Assembly (NCBI GenBank): GCA_015680685.1
Contig: MNCI01004650.1
Location: 1 to 64,000, forward strand
From: Gnetum montanum
Lineage: Eukaryota > Streptophyta > Gnetopsida > Gnetales > Gnetaceae
DNA length: 64,000 nt
Direction: 5' to 3'
Shown: one piece after another, positions 44,100-56,382 of the stretch
Numbering within the stretch: the first letter of the stretch is position 1
Layout: each line of letters begins with the position of its first letter
Program-made: the position numbers and the translations under genes
The notes under the pieces: model-generated
Databases searched by the model: none
Told to the model about the DNA's origin: nothing
The model's input: the letters and a program-made list of their open reading frames with translations, nothing else

Positions 44100-46385
44100 T
44101 GGAGGCATTCATGATGATACTCTTATAATGAAGGGGCATCTTGAGCTATTGGAAGTCAAAGAAGCCTTTTCATTGTATAAGGGTACTTGGATCATGAATG
44201 GTTCTCTTATAGGTCTTTGCTTGTCATTGATGTTGAATGCTAAAATAACATAGGAACTATCATTAGGATTCAATGGGTCTTTATAGACCTCCATCGATTG
44301 GTTTTGAGGTTGAACTTGGTTAGAAGCATCTAAGACCAACTTCCTCCTATCTATCATCCTTTGCAAGTCATCCTTTAGTGCAAGGTAGAAGTCTATATCA
44401 TGACTAGGTAGTTGGTGATAATGGTAGAAGTAGTTTAGCTTGGAGTATCTAGGCAACTATGGATCATCCTTTGTTGCCTGAGTGGAATCTTTGGCTATTT
44501 CACATAGTCACTCATGTTTCTTTTGAGTAGCTTTGGTCATTTGTTTGTGTTGCATGCATCCACTTCTTAATAGTTGGTCTAGCAACTTAGATGGTTTTAA
44601 TGGCAACATAGTGTATTTAAACCTATCCTTCCTTTTGATGTTAGGTATATTTGTTGTTAATGTAGTTGTCCTAGAAGTTGATGGTTGGTTATTATGGTCA
44701 TTGGTGGGGGCCTTGGGTAGGTTGACCTTTGACCCTTGGTTTGTGATCTTGGTTTCCTTGATTACAGTTGCTATGATAGTATTGTTTTTTTTTTCACTTT
44801 TCTTTTTCTCTTTGAGTGTGTTGATTTTTATATGCTATATAGGCTAGACCATGACTAGCCTCTATGGAATCCTCTATATTTTTAATTTACGAGAATGCTT
44901 AGCTAAGAGATTGTGAATCAAGGTAGTAGAGTTTAGACTTGATGAAGTCATTAACTACTCCCTTGAATGTGAACAACAAGTGGGCTTCAGCTATGGGCTT
45001 TGGTATTTCAATTAATAGTCCATTCCATCACTAAATGAATTTCTCTATGAGTTCTAAGGGCTCCTACTTGACCTTCATGAGTTGGTCAAGCATTATGTCA
45101 GGCTTCATGTTATACTTGAAGTGGTTGATAAATTGGGCTTCTAGGTCCTCTAAAGAGGATATGGATCCTCTGGGAAATGCATGATACCAATCAAATGCTT
45201 CCCTAGTCAAAGACATAGGGAAAATCCTCATGATGGTATGAGGCCATGCCTGTAAGAGTAAACATTTAGATTAGAAGGTAATAAGGTGAGAATTATGGTT
45301 ACTTTCTCCATTATATTTACTAAATTAGGGAATGGGGGCACTAGGAGGAAGTGTCAAGGATGGGACTAGAAGACTTATGGGATCATCCTAGTAGAAGTCT
45401 ATAATTTTGACAGTTTGTCTGGTAGAGGATTTAAGCCTCTTCAACTCCTCCATTAGGTCTTGGATAATTTATAAGGCTTGATCTAAGACTTGTGGTGGCC
45501 ACAACTTTATGTGGCATCTATTATGAGGCTTGTGGCCTTGTTATGGATTACATGATAAAAGGAAGAGGTTGTGTTATGGTTGTGGCTTATGGACCAAACA
45601 AAGAAAAAGATGTTTGTGTCAGTACTTGAGGCACAAATGGGACAAATGGGGTATATGACCCTTGTGTTGCTTGGGGTCCTATGGTGGACTATACATGTGT
45701 GGTTAATAGATTTGTGATGGTAAAAACCACCAATGATGATTTTATGTATCAAGACTATGTTATAAATGATATTGATGTGCTATAGTTGGTAACTTGTGGC
45801 ATTGGCTGAGTGTGATGTGTGGCTATAATTGACATGGGATCTAATGTAGTAGGGTAGGAAGGAGTGGAAGATGGTGGCACCATGTCCATGGAGAAAACAA
45901 AATCATTAGAGGAAGGTGCTATGACTTTGGGGGATGTTTGTTCGAACAATACTCCCAAGATGTTTTCAAGCTCAAATTCTGCCTTAAGGTCATCCTCCTT
46001 TTCTTATTGTTCCTCAATGCTAGGCTTGTCATCTTCCTCTTCCATGATAATCAATTAGGCTAGGATGCTAGAATAAATGTTGTTAAGAGGAATTTTGTCA
46101 TACATGGAAGGGATGTACTCTTTTTCACTCATGTATGAGCTCAAACTTCCTTTTTTCCTTAGCTTCAATTTATGAAATTAGTATGCCTACCTATATTTTA
46201 GCACAAATGAAGTTATAAAAATCTTCATTTATGGCTACAAAATCAGGACTTCCCCCTCTAATCCTCAAAGATTGACTACACTCAATGATGGCAAGGTCTT
46301 TGGGATCATATATCCTCATGGCTTGTTGGCTATGATCTTTGCTAGTGAGGGTGAAGGGCAATTTCATGGATTTTTGGAAAGACAT
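44100..46385 (-). pseudogene. gag of the Tat-like element
   Basis: Starts at ATG 46385 (MSFQKSMKLPF...). The Retrotrans_gag core is at about 45240-44880: MRIFPMSLTREAFDWYHAFP, SISSLEDLEAQFINHFKYNM, then KP.AEAHLLFTFKGVVNDF. The C-terminal part (open frame 44456-44109) has YFYHYHQLPSHDIDFYLALK, matching the 'YC.yHr..gHdtedC..lK' segment of Tat/Athila gags with its cysteines lost. Particle protein. Scattered stops and shifts. Confidence 0.85.
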
Positions 46386-46519
46386 GGCTATAGTGCTAAG
46401 AATGGCTTAACAATAGGCTATAAATTGTAAAATAGGAGTAAATCCTAATGAATGGAATTCAAAAACTCTCAAAGGAAATGAAAATGGCAAAAAATGATGT
46501 ACTTACTATAATTAGCGAG

Positions 46520-48709
46520 TGGGGGATGAGGGGGGTTTACCCCTTTACCAAAAATGGGACATAGGAAATGTTGGTTTCAAATCTCACCTAAGTTAGCTTC
46601 CCAACTACCTCTATGTTAGGTATGGTAGGGGGTGGAAGGAAAGAAGGGGGGTAAGATATTGAAAACCTCACACCTTCTTATTTCAATGTTAGAGAGNTCC
46701 AATTGCTTCCATGTTGGGTATGTCAAAAGGGGGGAGGGACAAGAAGCCAGGGGGCAAGGGGGTGGGTGAGATGATTGAAATGTCACACCTCCTACTACAA
46801 CATTGATGAGGAAAAGGTTTAAAACCAAAGTGAAAAGTTGGTGTTTTTTCACTAAAATTAATTTTTCAATTTTCTTAGCTTTTAAAAATGGGGGGAAGCC
46901 AACTTATGGAAGAGTTGAACCATCCACTTTAGAAAGTAGAGAATAAAGTTTTGGTAGTAAAAAGAAAAAATAGGGCGTGGGGGGAAGAGATATCAATGCT
47001 ACCTTTGGGTTCTAAAATTCATAGCAAGTGCTGTGAAAAGTTAAAATCCAACCACCTAAAAATTCCACACTATAGTTTTGGCCATAGGGGGGAAAGATTA
47101 GTGTTGATTCTTCAAAGGTTTTGGTTGCAAAAAATAAGGAAAAGCTTGCAAATGGAAACCAAAAGAACAAATCTAGTCACAAAATTTAGGTGAAGGTCCT
47201 CCTTTTAGTGCCAAGAAAAATTGATGCAATTGAAAACCTTGGTTGTTGGAAAAAAACCAAGGATCCTTGGTGTAGTAGTTCCCCAACCCCAAATCCCTAG
47301 GGCCTCCATGAGAAAAATGTGATTCAAGGTACCCTAGTTGGTCTAGCAAATCAACCAAGGACTTATGAAATGTAAAATGTGGGAATATAAACAAATCTAA
47401 ATAATGCATAGAAAATAAATTTAATTTTGAACATAAAACTCAAAACATAAAAATTTATTAAGAAAGAATAAAGAATAAGTTAGTGAAATGTGTACAAATG
47501 GTGCCTAGATGAGTAGAAAGGGGGTTCACTTATGTAAGAGTTCAAAGCCCATTGAAACCAATGTGATATGCTCCATGATCTAGGTGCTAAGACACTCCTA
47601 ATACTATCAAACTTTCCTTCACTACTACAATCTCAGATTTGTAAGTTTGGTCACTACTAGGGGGTGAGAAAAGTGAAAAATCTAGATGCTAGATTACTCT
47701 AAATAGGGGTTTTCAAATCCCAAAAGTGTAGTGTTGATAACCAAAATCCACAAATCTAATGGCTATAATGCTTCAATGTTGGGGTTCAAGAAAATGCAAG
47801 TATGAAAACTTGTAAGAGCTCTTGAGCACCTAAGAATGCCTCAGGTGTATAAAAGAATGATTGAACTTTTGCTAAGAATTTACTTAAGAGTGTAAAGTGC
47901 TGACTCTTGTCAAAAATGTTGAACCTTGTTGAAAATTGCTAGAACTTGTAAATGGTGTTTGAGGTTGGTTTTTATAGGTTCTTTAGAAAATGGAGCTACA
48001 AAATGGCTATAAATTGGCTGCCAATTTAGGTAAGATGGGTGGCCAAATTTGGGGGTTACTATACATAGTAAGTGATTCCTCTTATGGTAATTCCATTTAC
48101 TATAAATAGTAACCAAGGCACACCTTCTATGCTGGAGATGAATCTTCTACGTTGAGCTATCCACCATGCTTTCTAAAGTGGCTGGTCAACATTAAAGTGC
48201 ATGAAGTGATGAATTTTGGGTTTTGTGGCTTCCACATTAGGGGATTGAATTTTTCACATTGGGGGGACACTTCCACTCTAAGGGTAAAAAGTTTCTAGTC
48301 TATGCATGTTGTCTTCATGTTTGGGGGGGGGGGGTGGAGAAGTTTCCAAAAGTCCTATCCTTCCCTGCTAGGGATAGGTGAGATCTACCCCCTACTTGTG
48401 TTTCTAAAGTAGAAAAATGTATACTCTCCCCCCTCATAAAACTCATCAAATTGCCTTTTCTAGCATCAAAAGGAATTTTTGACTATGCCCCCCCAAGCCC
48501 AAATATAGATACTAGGTGACTTTTTCACTTGGGGAATGAGGCTTTGACCACTTGTGTAGCATTTTTCAGCCCCAAAAATTAAAGTATGTGAAATTGTCCA
48601 CTATGGATTACAATTTTTACATTTTCAATGAAGTTTTACCTCTAGTTTTAGGGGGTGAAAGAAAAATGATGAAGATTTTCTATAACATGCAAATTTTTGT
48701 GGCATTTCA
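46520..48709 (-). repeat. 5' LTR of the Tat-like element
   Basis: Direct repeat of 27.0-29.15 kb. Outer end at 48709 (minus strand TGAAATGCC...), placed by loss of similarity to the 3' LTR and by resumption of the host element's RT at 48711. The inner end near 46520 is approximate; no convincing primer site could be read next to it. Contains several G/C runs (46.5-46.8, 48.3 kb) and an N at 46697. Confidence 0.75.
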
Positions 48710-48710
48710 A

Positions 48711-49610
48711 CCATTAGATGGCTCTTTTGCCAATTGAGCCATAGGTTTGTCTCCACACATCATTTTAATACTTGCTCAAGGTGGTTCAAAGCTTACTTGA
48801 ATGTAGCACTGTAAGTGGAAATGTCATCCATGAAGACTTTCATCCCACTACCAATTTGCTACTAAAAGAGGCTCAAGACCAAGTGTTGGAATGTGGTAGG
48901 AGCATTGCATAGAGAAAAAGCTACCTTCCAATATGTAAAAGTCCCCAGGGGACTCATGAATGTACTTTTGGCCTATCATCTAGTGCAATTTGAATTTGGT
49001 TATAGCCACCTTAATCATCCAAAAAGCTATAATAGTAATGTCCAAAAATGATGTCCAACACTTGATCAACAAATGACAATGAAAAATGATCTTTAAATGT
49101 TATCATGTTTAACAGCTTGAAATTGATACAAACCTATCACTTGACATCTTTCTTTGGCACAATCATGAGTGGACAGATCCTCTCACTATCCACAATAGGA
49201 TAGATGAACCTTGCCTTGAGCAATTATTCTATCTCCTACTTAACAATTTTCTTGAATTTGGGGTTCAACTGCTGCTGTGGTTACTTCCTTGGTTTCATGG
49301 CCAGATTGGTATAAATACAATTTTGGCATATTCATGGATCAATCTTAGTGAGTTCATAATATGACCAAGAAAAGGTTGTTGGCCATCTATTAACCACTTT
49401 CAATAGTCTCACTTTTATTTAGGAGCAAGTTTAGCATTGATTATAGTTGGTTTTTTATTTTTCAAAAATGCATATTCTAGGTTGGTAGTTAGAGTTTTTA
49501 ACTCTAGGGTCTCTTGTTTAAACTTTTTAGGGATTTCCAACTCTTCCCAATAGGTATAATTATTTTTAGCATCAAGGAGTTGGTGATGAACTTGCTCTAG
49601 TTCATCCATT
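48711..49610 (-). pseudogene. Reverse transcriptase (5' part) of the Athila-like element
   Basis: Minus strand: the open frame 49609-49415 ends LKTLTTNLEYAFLKNKKPTI, the Athila lead-in ('L.pLP..LrYAFLg'). RT blocks follow in broken frames to AFSLCNAPTTFQHLVLSLF and MKVFMDDISTYSA (the FMDD box of the Athila lineage). The last readable block is TNLWLNWQKSHLMV at 48714, right at the insertion point of the Tat-like LTR. Confidence 0.88.
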
Positions 49611-49839
49611 CCTATGATAGGTGCATGTTAGGCTCTTAATTGGTTCCATAAAAATTATGTTGCTCTCAAAATTAACTATCAACCATTGGGTGCCTTCTTG
49701 TTTTGTCACTTCTATGTACAAGCACCTTTGAATATTTTCCTCATTTTCACATTACTTGCATGCAAAAAATGGATGCTCTTTTTATAGATGAAAGTTTCTA
49801 CATGCAATTGCACCCTATATTGTTGTATGTAATGCATGG

Positions 49840-50290
49840 AACTCATTTCTTCTTGATCTTTTCAAATGCATTTTTCTTCAAAATTTCTAGGGAAAGATCT
49901 CTTATGTCCATTCTTGCATCAATAGTACTTAGTCATACCCTTCCCATAATGATTGGAAAATCCCCCTTGCAATTCTCAACTTTAATCATTAGGAAATCAG
50001 CATGATAAGACCACCCATAGATAATGGTCACAATATCTTCTACTAGTCCCAATGGAACAATGATGGACTAGTTTGCCAATTCTAATATGATATTTCTCTT
50101 CTTGAGAGGTGATAGGTTCCAGGTAGTACACATCTCATGGAAAATCAAATTAATACTAGAACATAAATCCAAAAGAGATTTGCATGGTTCATTCCAAGCA
50201 ATTTGTAAATAGATAAGGGGGCTTCTAGGATCAGCTAATTTTCTAAGAAGGTTTCCAACCTTGACCTAGTCAAATATGATATGAGTTAAC
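49840..50290 (-). pseudogene. Aspartic protease of the Athila-like element
   Basis: Minus strand: LLDLCSSINLIFHEM (active-site DLGAS changed to DLCSS), then NIILELAN*SIIVPLGLVEDI, the 'LqlADrSi..P.GivEDv' block, and DFPIIMGRV*LSTIDARMDI for 'iPiILGRPFLaT..A.iDv'. The Gly-to-Cys and stops make it inactive. Confidence 0.85.
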
Positions 50291-51049
50291 ATAATAGTGT
50301 TGATCTTGGAAGGCATTTAGGTTTATGGGCTCTTGATTTGATGATTTCAAGAGGATGAGGAAGGAGAAGGGTGACTAGACACATGAGTGTGTAAGGACTT
50401 AAGAGGATTATTGAGTTAGAAGAATGGTCATTTGTGAGATTTAGGTTCTAAACCACCTAGTTTATTAACCATTTGTAGATTAACAATCCTTGTAGTATTA
50501 TGTTGTTGTGGTTGAGCTGGAAGCTCATCCTGCATGGATGGAGTAGGTGGTAGTTGTGTTACGGATGGATGAATAAGTGCATGCACATAAGGAGGGTATG
50601 GATGAAATCTAGGATCCCTCATAGGAGTTGGAGAATGAATTTAGTGATATTCAAGAGTGTGGTAGTGATGCTAGAAAGGAGAAACATAACTAGGAGAGTC
50701 ACGTGGAGATAGATATTTCTAAACATAGTACCCATACAAATCTAGCTGCTTGTAAGGGTATTGCTACCATGGTAGTGGCATCCCCCATGACTGTGGTTGC
50801 TACCACTACTGATATTGCTCATATGGTTGTGGTGGAGTTTCACTTAGATAATAGGATTGTTTGCTAGTGGAACTACCTAGGATTTCTTTGAGGATAAGGA
50901 AGTCTTCTAGGTATTTTCCTTTTTGGTAGTCATGGATTCAAAGCATAAACCCTAGATTCCTATAAGTGTCGCACAACAGGGCAACATCTCTTAGGATTTT
51001 CATAGTGGCAAATGTCAAACCCACCATCATCATCTAATTCAATCTTCAC

Positions 51050-52400
51050 AACTTATTCTACTACAGTAGCTTTTCCCTTGCCCATTTGATAGGCACATTT
51101 AGCTTCTTTATAGCTCCTATAGTCACAATCACTACCATGCTCTCTTAATTCATCTATGATTTTTAGAGTAGTTTGGAATTTTTCATCTAATGAATCCCAC
51201 ATTTTATCAACCTTAGCCAAAATTTCAGGTATAGATTTTTGGATCAATAAGATCTTTCATTGCACCACCTCATCAAGAGGTGACTCCTCTTCACTATCAC
51301 AAAAGCAAACCTCCTTCTTTTTGATGGAAGGATCTTTGTTATATTCTTCTGCACTTTTGCAAGTCTCCATCTTCTTTTGCTACTTGCTTAATCAACCTTT
51401 GTATATGATGGGTTCTTAATTTTGACATTCTTTCTTGGGCATAGACCCCAAGGATCCTTCATGTTTCTAAGCAAAGCCCATCTATGATGTGATGAAGTTG
51501 TTCCCTCTAAGAGTAACCATGGCCATGACATTAGTGTAATAATAAATAATATCTACCCATGATGGCATCCAAGGGTTTATGTATTCCTGGCTTCCATCCT
51601 TAGATTTTCCTTCATAGGTTTGACACTTTGGAGTAGGTTCGATACTTTCATTAAATAGTTCTAGCATTGTACTCCATTGATGAATTGACTTTGGTTCCAA
51701 CGGTCAGTACTAGCTTTCTGCTTTCGTGATGAGTGTTCTAGGGAACAACTTGAGCTTTTGCCAATCATTTTCAATATTTTGTAAGGCATAGACATTGCAA
51801 AAGGCTTGCAGATGTGTTTGAGGATTTGAGTTATATTCCCCCCTCAAATCTAGGGATATTGTTCATGTCTAGCTACTTAATTCAGTTATCTTGTAGGAAT
51901 TCTAATAGCCTCTATGATGATAAGCATATTTCAAGTGGCCAACAAAGCTTCATCATCATGATCTTGATGACACCTGTGATGTCCTTTGTCATCCTTTTGT
52001 TCATGATGGTCTCTACAATTATCATTGTTATCCTACTACATGTGGTTCTTTTCAAATTCAAAGGAGAAAGCTAATCTAGATGAAGAGGATGAAGAGGGAG
52101 AAGAATTGTCATCACCATGATGTCTACCACTACCTATCCATTTGTCATAGCCATGATCCTTGGAGTTATCATCATTGTGCTTGTTTGAGTTCTTTCTTAA
52201 ACTCCCTTTCTTAGAGCTCCCATGACCATAGAACTCACTATTACTAGAACCTATATTGTTGACTGCTGATTTAGGATTTGGGTATAGCTCCCCTTCACTA
52301 GAGTCAAGAGGTGGAGAGTCTGCATGTTGAGAACCCTTAGAAAGAGGTTCCTCATCATCCCTTTAATTTAGCATGAATAAGGGATTAGTGAACTATTTTT
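51050..52400 (-). pseudogene. gag of the Athila-like element
   Basis: Minus strand: a Ser/His/Asp-rich N-terminus (52.38-52.0 kb; GHGSSKKGSLRKNSN, SSPSSSSSSR). Then the gag core at 51.86-51.63: QTHLQAFCNVYALQNIEND, LKLFPRTLITKAES and PKSIHQWSTMLELFNESI. A C-terminal open frame 51247-51053 (MIQKSIPEILAKVDKMWDSL) is helical. The N-terminal composition resembles the ORF at 7227. Confidence 0.75.
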
Positions 52401-52858
52401 CCTTCATGGATTTGTGATGCTTTTTCTATTGCCGATCTTGTATTGGAGGTCATGATCTTCCACAATGTACTCTCTGTGAAGCTTCTCGATGCCCAACCTT
52501 GTAAGAGTTTGAAGTAGAATCTTGGGAATTGATCAGTCAGACAAGATCGGTTAGGTAGTAATACAACATTCCCCTACATGTCTTACTACTGCATTTGTTC
52601 ATCCTGATGGAGTACATAAGTGAAATTAGGTACAAACTCATGAGGATGAGTGTACACTACTTTGCGTTATTGTGGTACTATTGACATAGAATCATCTCGC
52701 CTATGAGAAGAAAAAGATATTTTTGTTAGAAATAGTTTCTCAGTGTGTGTAGTATAATTTTGATTAATCGTTATGATTTAAATTTGTTGGGTTTAATTCA
52801 AAAATGTTGATTAATTTTCACTAATCCTAGATTGATAACACACAATACTAACTAAGAA

Positions 52859-52876
52859 TCCCTGGCAATGGCATCA
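52859..52876 (-). other. Primer binding site of the Athila-like element (tRNA-Asp type)
   Basis: Plus strand TCCCTGGCAATGGCATCA is the complement of the gypsy site TGGCGCCGTTGCCGGGGA with four transition changes. One base separates it from the LTR. Confidence 0.85.
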
Positions 52877-52877
52877 A

Positions 52878-53537
52878 TGATGAGCAAGGTACCCCTATGG
52901 CCAATCATATGAATCACTAAGGCATTCACATGTGATCTAGTTGAATTCTATGGATTCCTAGTATTCTTGTATACAAGATTCAATCTAGAAGGTGAATCTA
53001 ATCATGGAATAATTGTTGTCTTCTCAACTACACTTGTGAGGCTCAGTTGTATGGTTAAGTGTAATTGAGCCATGATTTTTATTATTTTATATTTTGTTCA
53101 CCTAAGGTTGGTAATACATTGAGAATAAATTGATTAACTAATTCAACTAATTTTATTTCTAATTAACAGCTAGCTATTCTAACATAAGCATCTAATCAAC
53201 TTTCCATACAAATCCTGAACACATACAACACTACTGGGAGATCAAGTGTTAAGTGCTACTAGGATTACCAAGTGTTATATGTATGCTCGAAGTGGTTGTA
53301 CTCATGTGTGCTAGTTTATTTAGCTTCATTAATTAATTACTTGAAGTCTTAATCATTCTAGCTTTATTAATTTCTTAATTAATAAAGATAATCAATGCAT
53401 AAATAAATCATTAAACTAGTCCAAGTGTTACAAGGTTTATCAAAAAGCTCATCTTTATTGCTGCACACACTACAGTGCTTAGGTACAACACTGCTTGAAT
53501 AAAGATCTGTACACTTCTTGACTCCTACTCTGGGCAT
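52878..53537 (-). repeat. 5' LTR of the Athila-like element (truncated)
   Basis: Starts TGATGAGCAAGGTACC beside the primer site; shares its order of blocks with 1312-1962 and, from 53115, with 21304-21770. Similarity ends near 53537, so the outer U3 end is lost. Confidence 0.85.
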
Positions 53538-54149
53538 ATTAGACATTTTTGCACAAATTTCCATGTCTACAAAATATTGGTGACATCCTCCCACCACAAT
53601 CCTCGTAGATGGATTGGCCTCTTGGCCAAAATAAGTGATCCTTCATTAAAGGAAAAATCATCTTTCTAAACATCCTTTTTGTTTGGTATTTCAAAAGTTC
53701 ATCAAAATTAGTTAGGTCCAATATTAAAAGTATTTAAACTTGTTTAGCATTTTTTTGCATTTTTTTATGCAAGTCTCACATATAAACCTTCTAAGCAAGG
53801 TCCTCACCCTACCTAGATTATTGGATTTCAAAAGGAAAGATATTATTAGTCTAATAATATTGAAGATATGACTAAAAAATGAGATACTAAGAAGTAATTT
53901 CTTTATTGTGATATAACGAAACTTTATAAAATTACTATGAACAAGCTACTGTAGTATATATGAGGTAATTCAGAAGTAAAGGAAAAATTATATTAAATAA
54001 TTATCTTTAGCAAGCATTAGAAAAGTCAACATTGTTACTCAGATGATGTGAAAAGTAAACAAAGGCTCCCACATTAGGGATAGGTGTAAGTAAAGAAGCA
54101 TGTCTAGTGACAAAAATTTTCAATAACAAATTGAAACATTGGCACTCTT
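53538..54149. other. No recognisable gene
   Basis: A 60-codon minus-strand frame (53721-53539) has no known domain; the rest is AT-rich. The segment replaces the missing end of the Athila-like LTR. Confidence 0.45.
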
Positions 54150-55334
54150 AATAAAAAGACCTCTAAAATTACTGATGCCACAAAAAGACATAGATCTACA
54201 TTACCTTCCTTCAAAAAATAAGATAGAAAGGGAAGAAAGCTAAAGATTTAGGTAAGGCTTACAAACTCTTTTACTTAGAAAAAGAAAATCATCAAAATGG
54301 AGGGGGTATCATCATTGATTAATCTGTCAAAGATAAAGTGGCATAAGTGTATTGCCATGGTTATTGAATTATGGGCATAAAATTTTTGCTTTGAAATTAG
54401 ATCATCAATGTCATCAATGTATATGCTCCACAAATTAGCCTAGAAAATTTCATCAAGCATAATTTTTTGGTTTTTATAGATAAAAGGAAGTACAAGATGA
54501 AATCCCTTACCATATGTTGTTTTCAGATGATATTGTGTTGATGGATACAACTCAAGAAAATATTACTCTTATAATGGAGAAGTGGAGATATACTTTAGAA
54601 TCAAAAAGCTAAAAGTTAGTAGAAGTAAGATAAAATGTATGAAATGTAATTTTAATAGTAGCATAAACAATGGCAAAATAAAAATGATAATTCAAGGAAA
54701 AAAGGTTCCTCATTGCAAATAATTTTGCTACCTAGGATCAATCCTTCAATCAAATGGTGAAATTGATAAGGATATAAGAAATAGAATTGAGGTAGAATGG
54801 TCAAAATGGAGATAGGCTAGTGGTGCTCTATTTGATAAAAGACTACCATTAAAATTGAAGAGAAAATTTTATAGGACAACAACTAGGCCTACTATCTTAT
54901 ATAGTTTTGAATATTAGGTAGTATAAAAGAGGTATGAACAGCAAATCAATGTGGCAAAAATGTGAATACTTCAATGGATGTTAAATGTTACTGAAAGAGA
55001 TACACTATATAATGCAGACATCAAATAAAGACTTGGAGTGGCTTTTATTTTAGAAAAGCTACAAGAATGGTTACTTAAAATAATTCATAAATGTGTAAAG
55101 AAGATTAGACAATGAGCTTATAAACAAAGGTTGCTACATCACTATTTTAGGAAAGCCACTAAAGGAAGACCAAAGAAGATATGAGAAAAAAAAAATAATT
55201 GAAGTTGATTTGAAGAAACTATAAATAAATAAAGACCTAGCTCTTTATAGAGACAATAATAAAAAAGAACTCATGTAACCAACCCCATTTTGTTGGGGCG
55301 AGGCTAGGATAATGATGGTGATGATAATGATGAT
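54150..55334 (+). mobile_element. RTE-clade LINE, copy A, internally deleted
   Basis: Endonuclease remnants (54250-54480): YKLFYLEKENHQNGGGIIID and INVINVYAPQISLENFIKHN, the APE block. At about 54485 the sequence jumps directly to the RT end: FSDDIVLMDTTQENITLIME (the F-x-DD box), then YLGSILQSNGEIDKDIRNRI, TILYSFEY and GRPKKI. The 3' end is the diagnostic CCCCATTTTGTTGGGGCGAG followed by TGATGA-type repeats (55312-55334). The whole RT fingers/palm start is missing. Confidence 0.88.
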
Positions 55335-56382
55335 TAAAAAAGGCATTGAACTTATTTATAGGTGTTAGCTATCTTTCATTAAGTTTAGCAAGATTGAGTT
55401 CTTAATCTTTTAGAATTGAAACACAAAGATAACTTAAAAATTCACCATATTCCATAAGAAAAGAAAACCTATCATTTATATAGCAAAAGGGTGGTTGAAG
55501 ATGAAGATCACATGTCTATTCAATATCATATCATCTGTTGGAGCATATTTGCCTATCACTACTTTAAGATTGAAACAAACAAATAACTTAAGATTCTAGT
55601 GTTTAGGTAGTCAAAGGACGATTAAGTATGAATATTATAAATTTCTTCAATGGCCTTTGTAACGTTAAAAGCAGAATTGGTCATATATGATATATCATAC
55701 TTATGGTTGGAAATTGATACTCTTAAATCTATATTTTTATCTTAACTTGTAATGTAATGTAAAGTAAGGTTAAAGTATTTGATTTCATGTATTAAAATAG
55801 GTTAAAATATGAAACACCCAACAACCTTACAAGGTGTTGGTTTCCTGTGCTCTCCCCATTCCAAAACGGATGCGAGTAACTGCCATTACTAAGAGGAGTG
55901 GCTAACGTTAAAGCAGTGGTGGATGGAAGCGGCTGCCATTCCTAATATGAGTGGCTACCGTTAAAGCAATGGTTGACCATCATAGTTCCCATTACAACAG
56001 TAGTGGGCCATCATAGCCGGTCACCCCAATTGTACCATTTTCTTCACTTCTTGCTCTCCGCATGTGGAACTTCATAAAAGGACGGATGTTTCAATTCTTG
56101 CAATGGTTGGTTGCACATACTGTATTTCCACCGTGGAAATGAACGCAACATCTTTGTAGTTGGGTGTTCGAGTTTCTATTTCACCCTTTAACAACATCTG
56201 CGCTGTTGCTACTGACTGTTCACCGTTCTGTTACACCGCAGCTGGCGCTCCTGCTGCTGCTGCCATGCCGTTGAGCTAGTGCAGATCCATCTTCTGCTGC
56301 TGCTAAGGCTGTGCTGCATATCTATCTTTTGGTGTTGCTTTCATCATGCTGCTCCTGCTGTGCCTACACTTCCTATCAAAAT
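55335..56382. other. Unidentified; GC-richer island at 55835-56382
   Basis: 55335-55834 shows nothing. 55835-56382 is GC-richer, starts TGTTGGTTTCC, has an approximate 53-bp duplication around CTGCCATT (55880, 55933), a CATAAAAG box near 56080 and CTG-rich stretches (56245-56365). It could be an LTR, but no primer site or partner was found. Confidence 0.4.

Larger units (their letters stand above)
27031..48709 (-). mobile_element. Tat/Ogre-like giant Ty3/gypsy element with antisense gene
   Basis: Flanked by two related direct repeats of about 2.1 kb (27031-29154 and 46520-48709). On the minus strand it holds gag (46.4-44.1 kb), protease (43.6-42.7), RT (32.9-31.6), RNase H (31.5-31.2), a second RNase H (31.2-30.7) and integrase (30.4-29.4), then a polypurine tract. 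The double RNase H marks the Tat/Ogre lineage. Between protease and RT lie 9.6 kb containing a tandem array (33.7-36.6) and an eight-exon gene on the plus strand. LTR divergence is easily visible, so the insertion is old. The target duplication was not found. Confidence 0.8.
21304..53537 (-). mobile_element. Athila-like Ty3/gypsy element, split by the Tat-like insertion
   Basis: Reading the minus strand: truncated 5' LTR (53537-52878), tRNA-Asp primer site, gag (52.4-51.0 kb), protease (50.3-49.8), RT (49.6-48.7), then the inserted element (48709-27031), integrase (27.0-25.7), a third ORF (25.0-22.2), polypurine tract and a truncated 3' LTR (21916-21304). The RT breaks at 48710 just after its NW.K.H.MV block, while the left side resumes in the integrase N-terminal region; thumb, connection and RNase H (about 0.9 kb) are missing. 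Order, primer site and RT motif FMDDIS all fit the Athila lineage. Confidence 0.75.
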
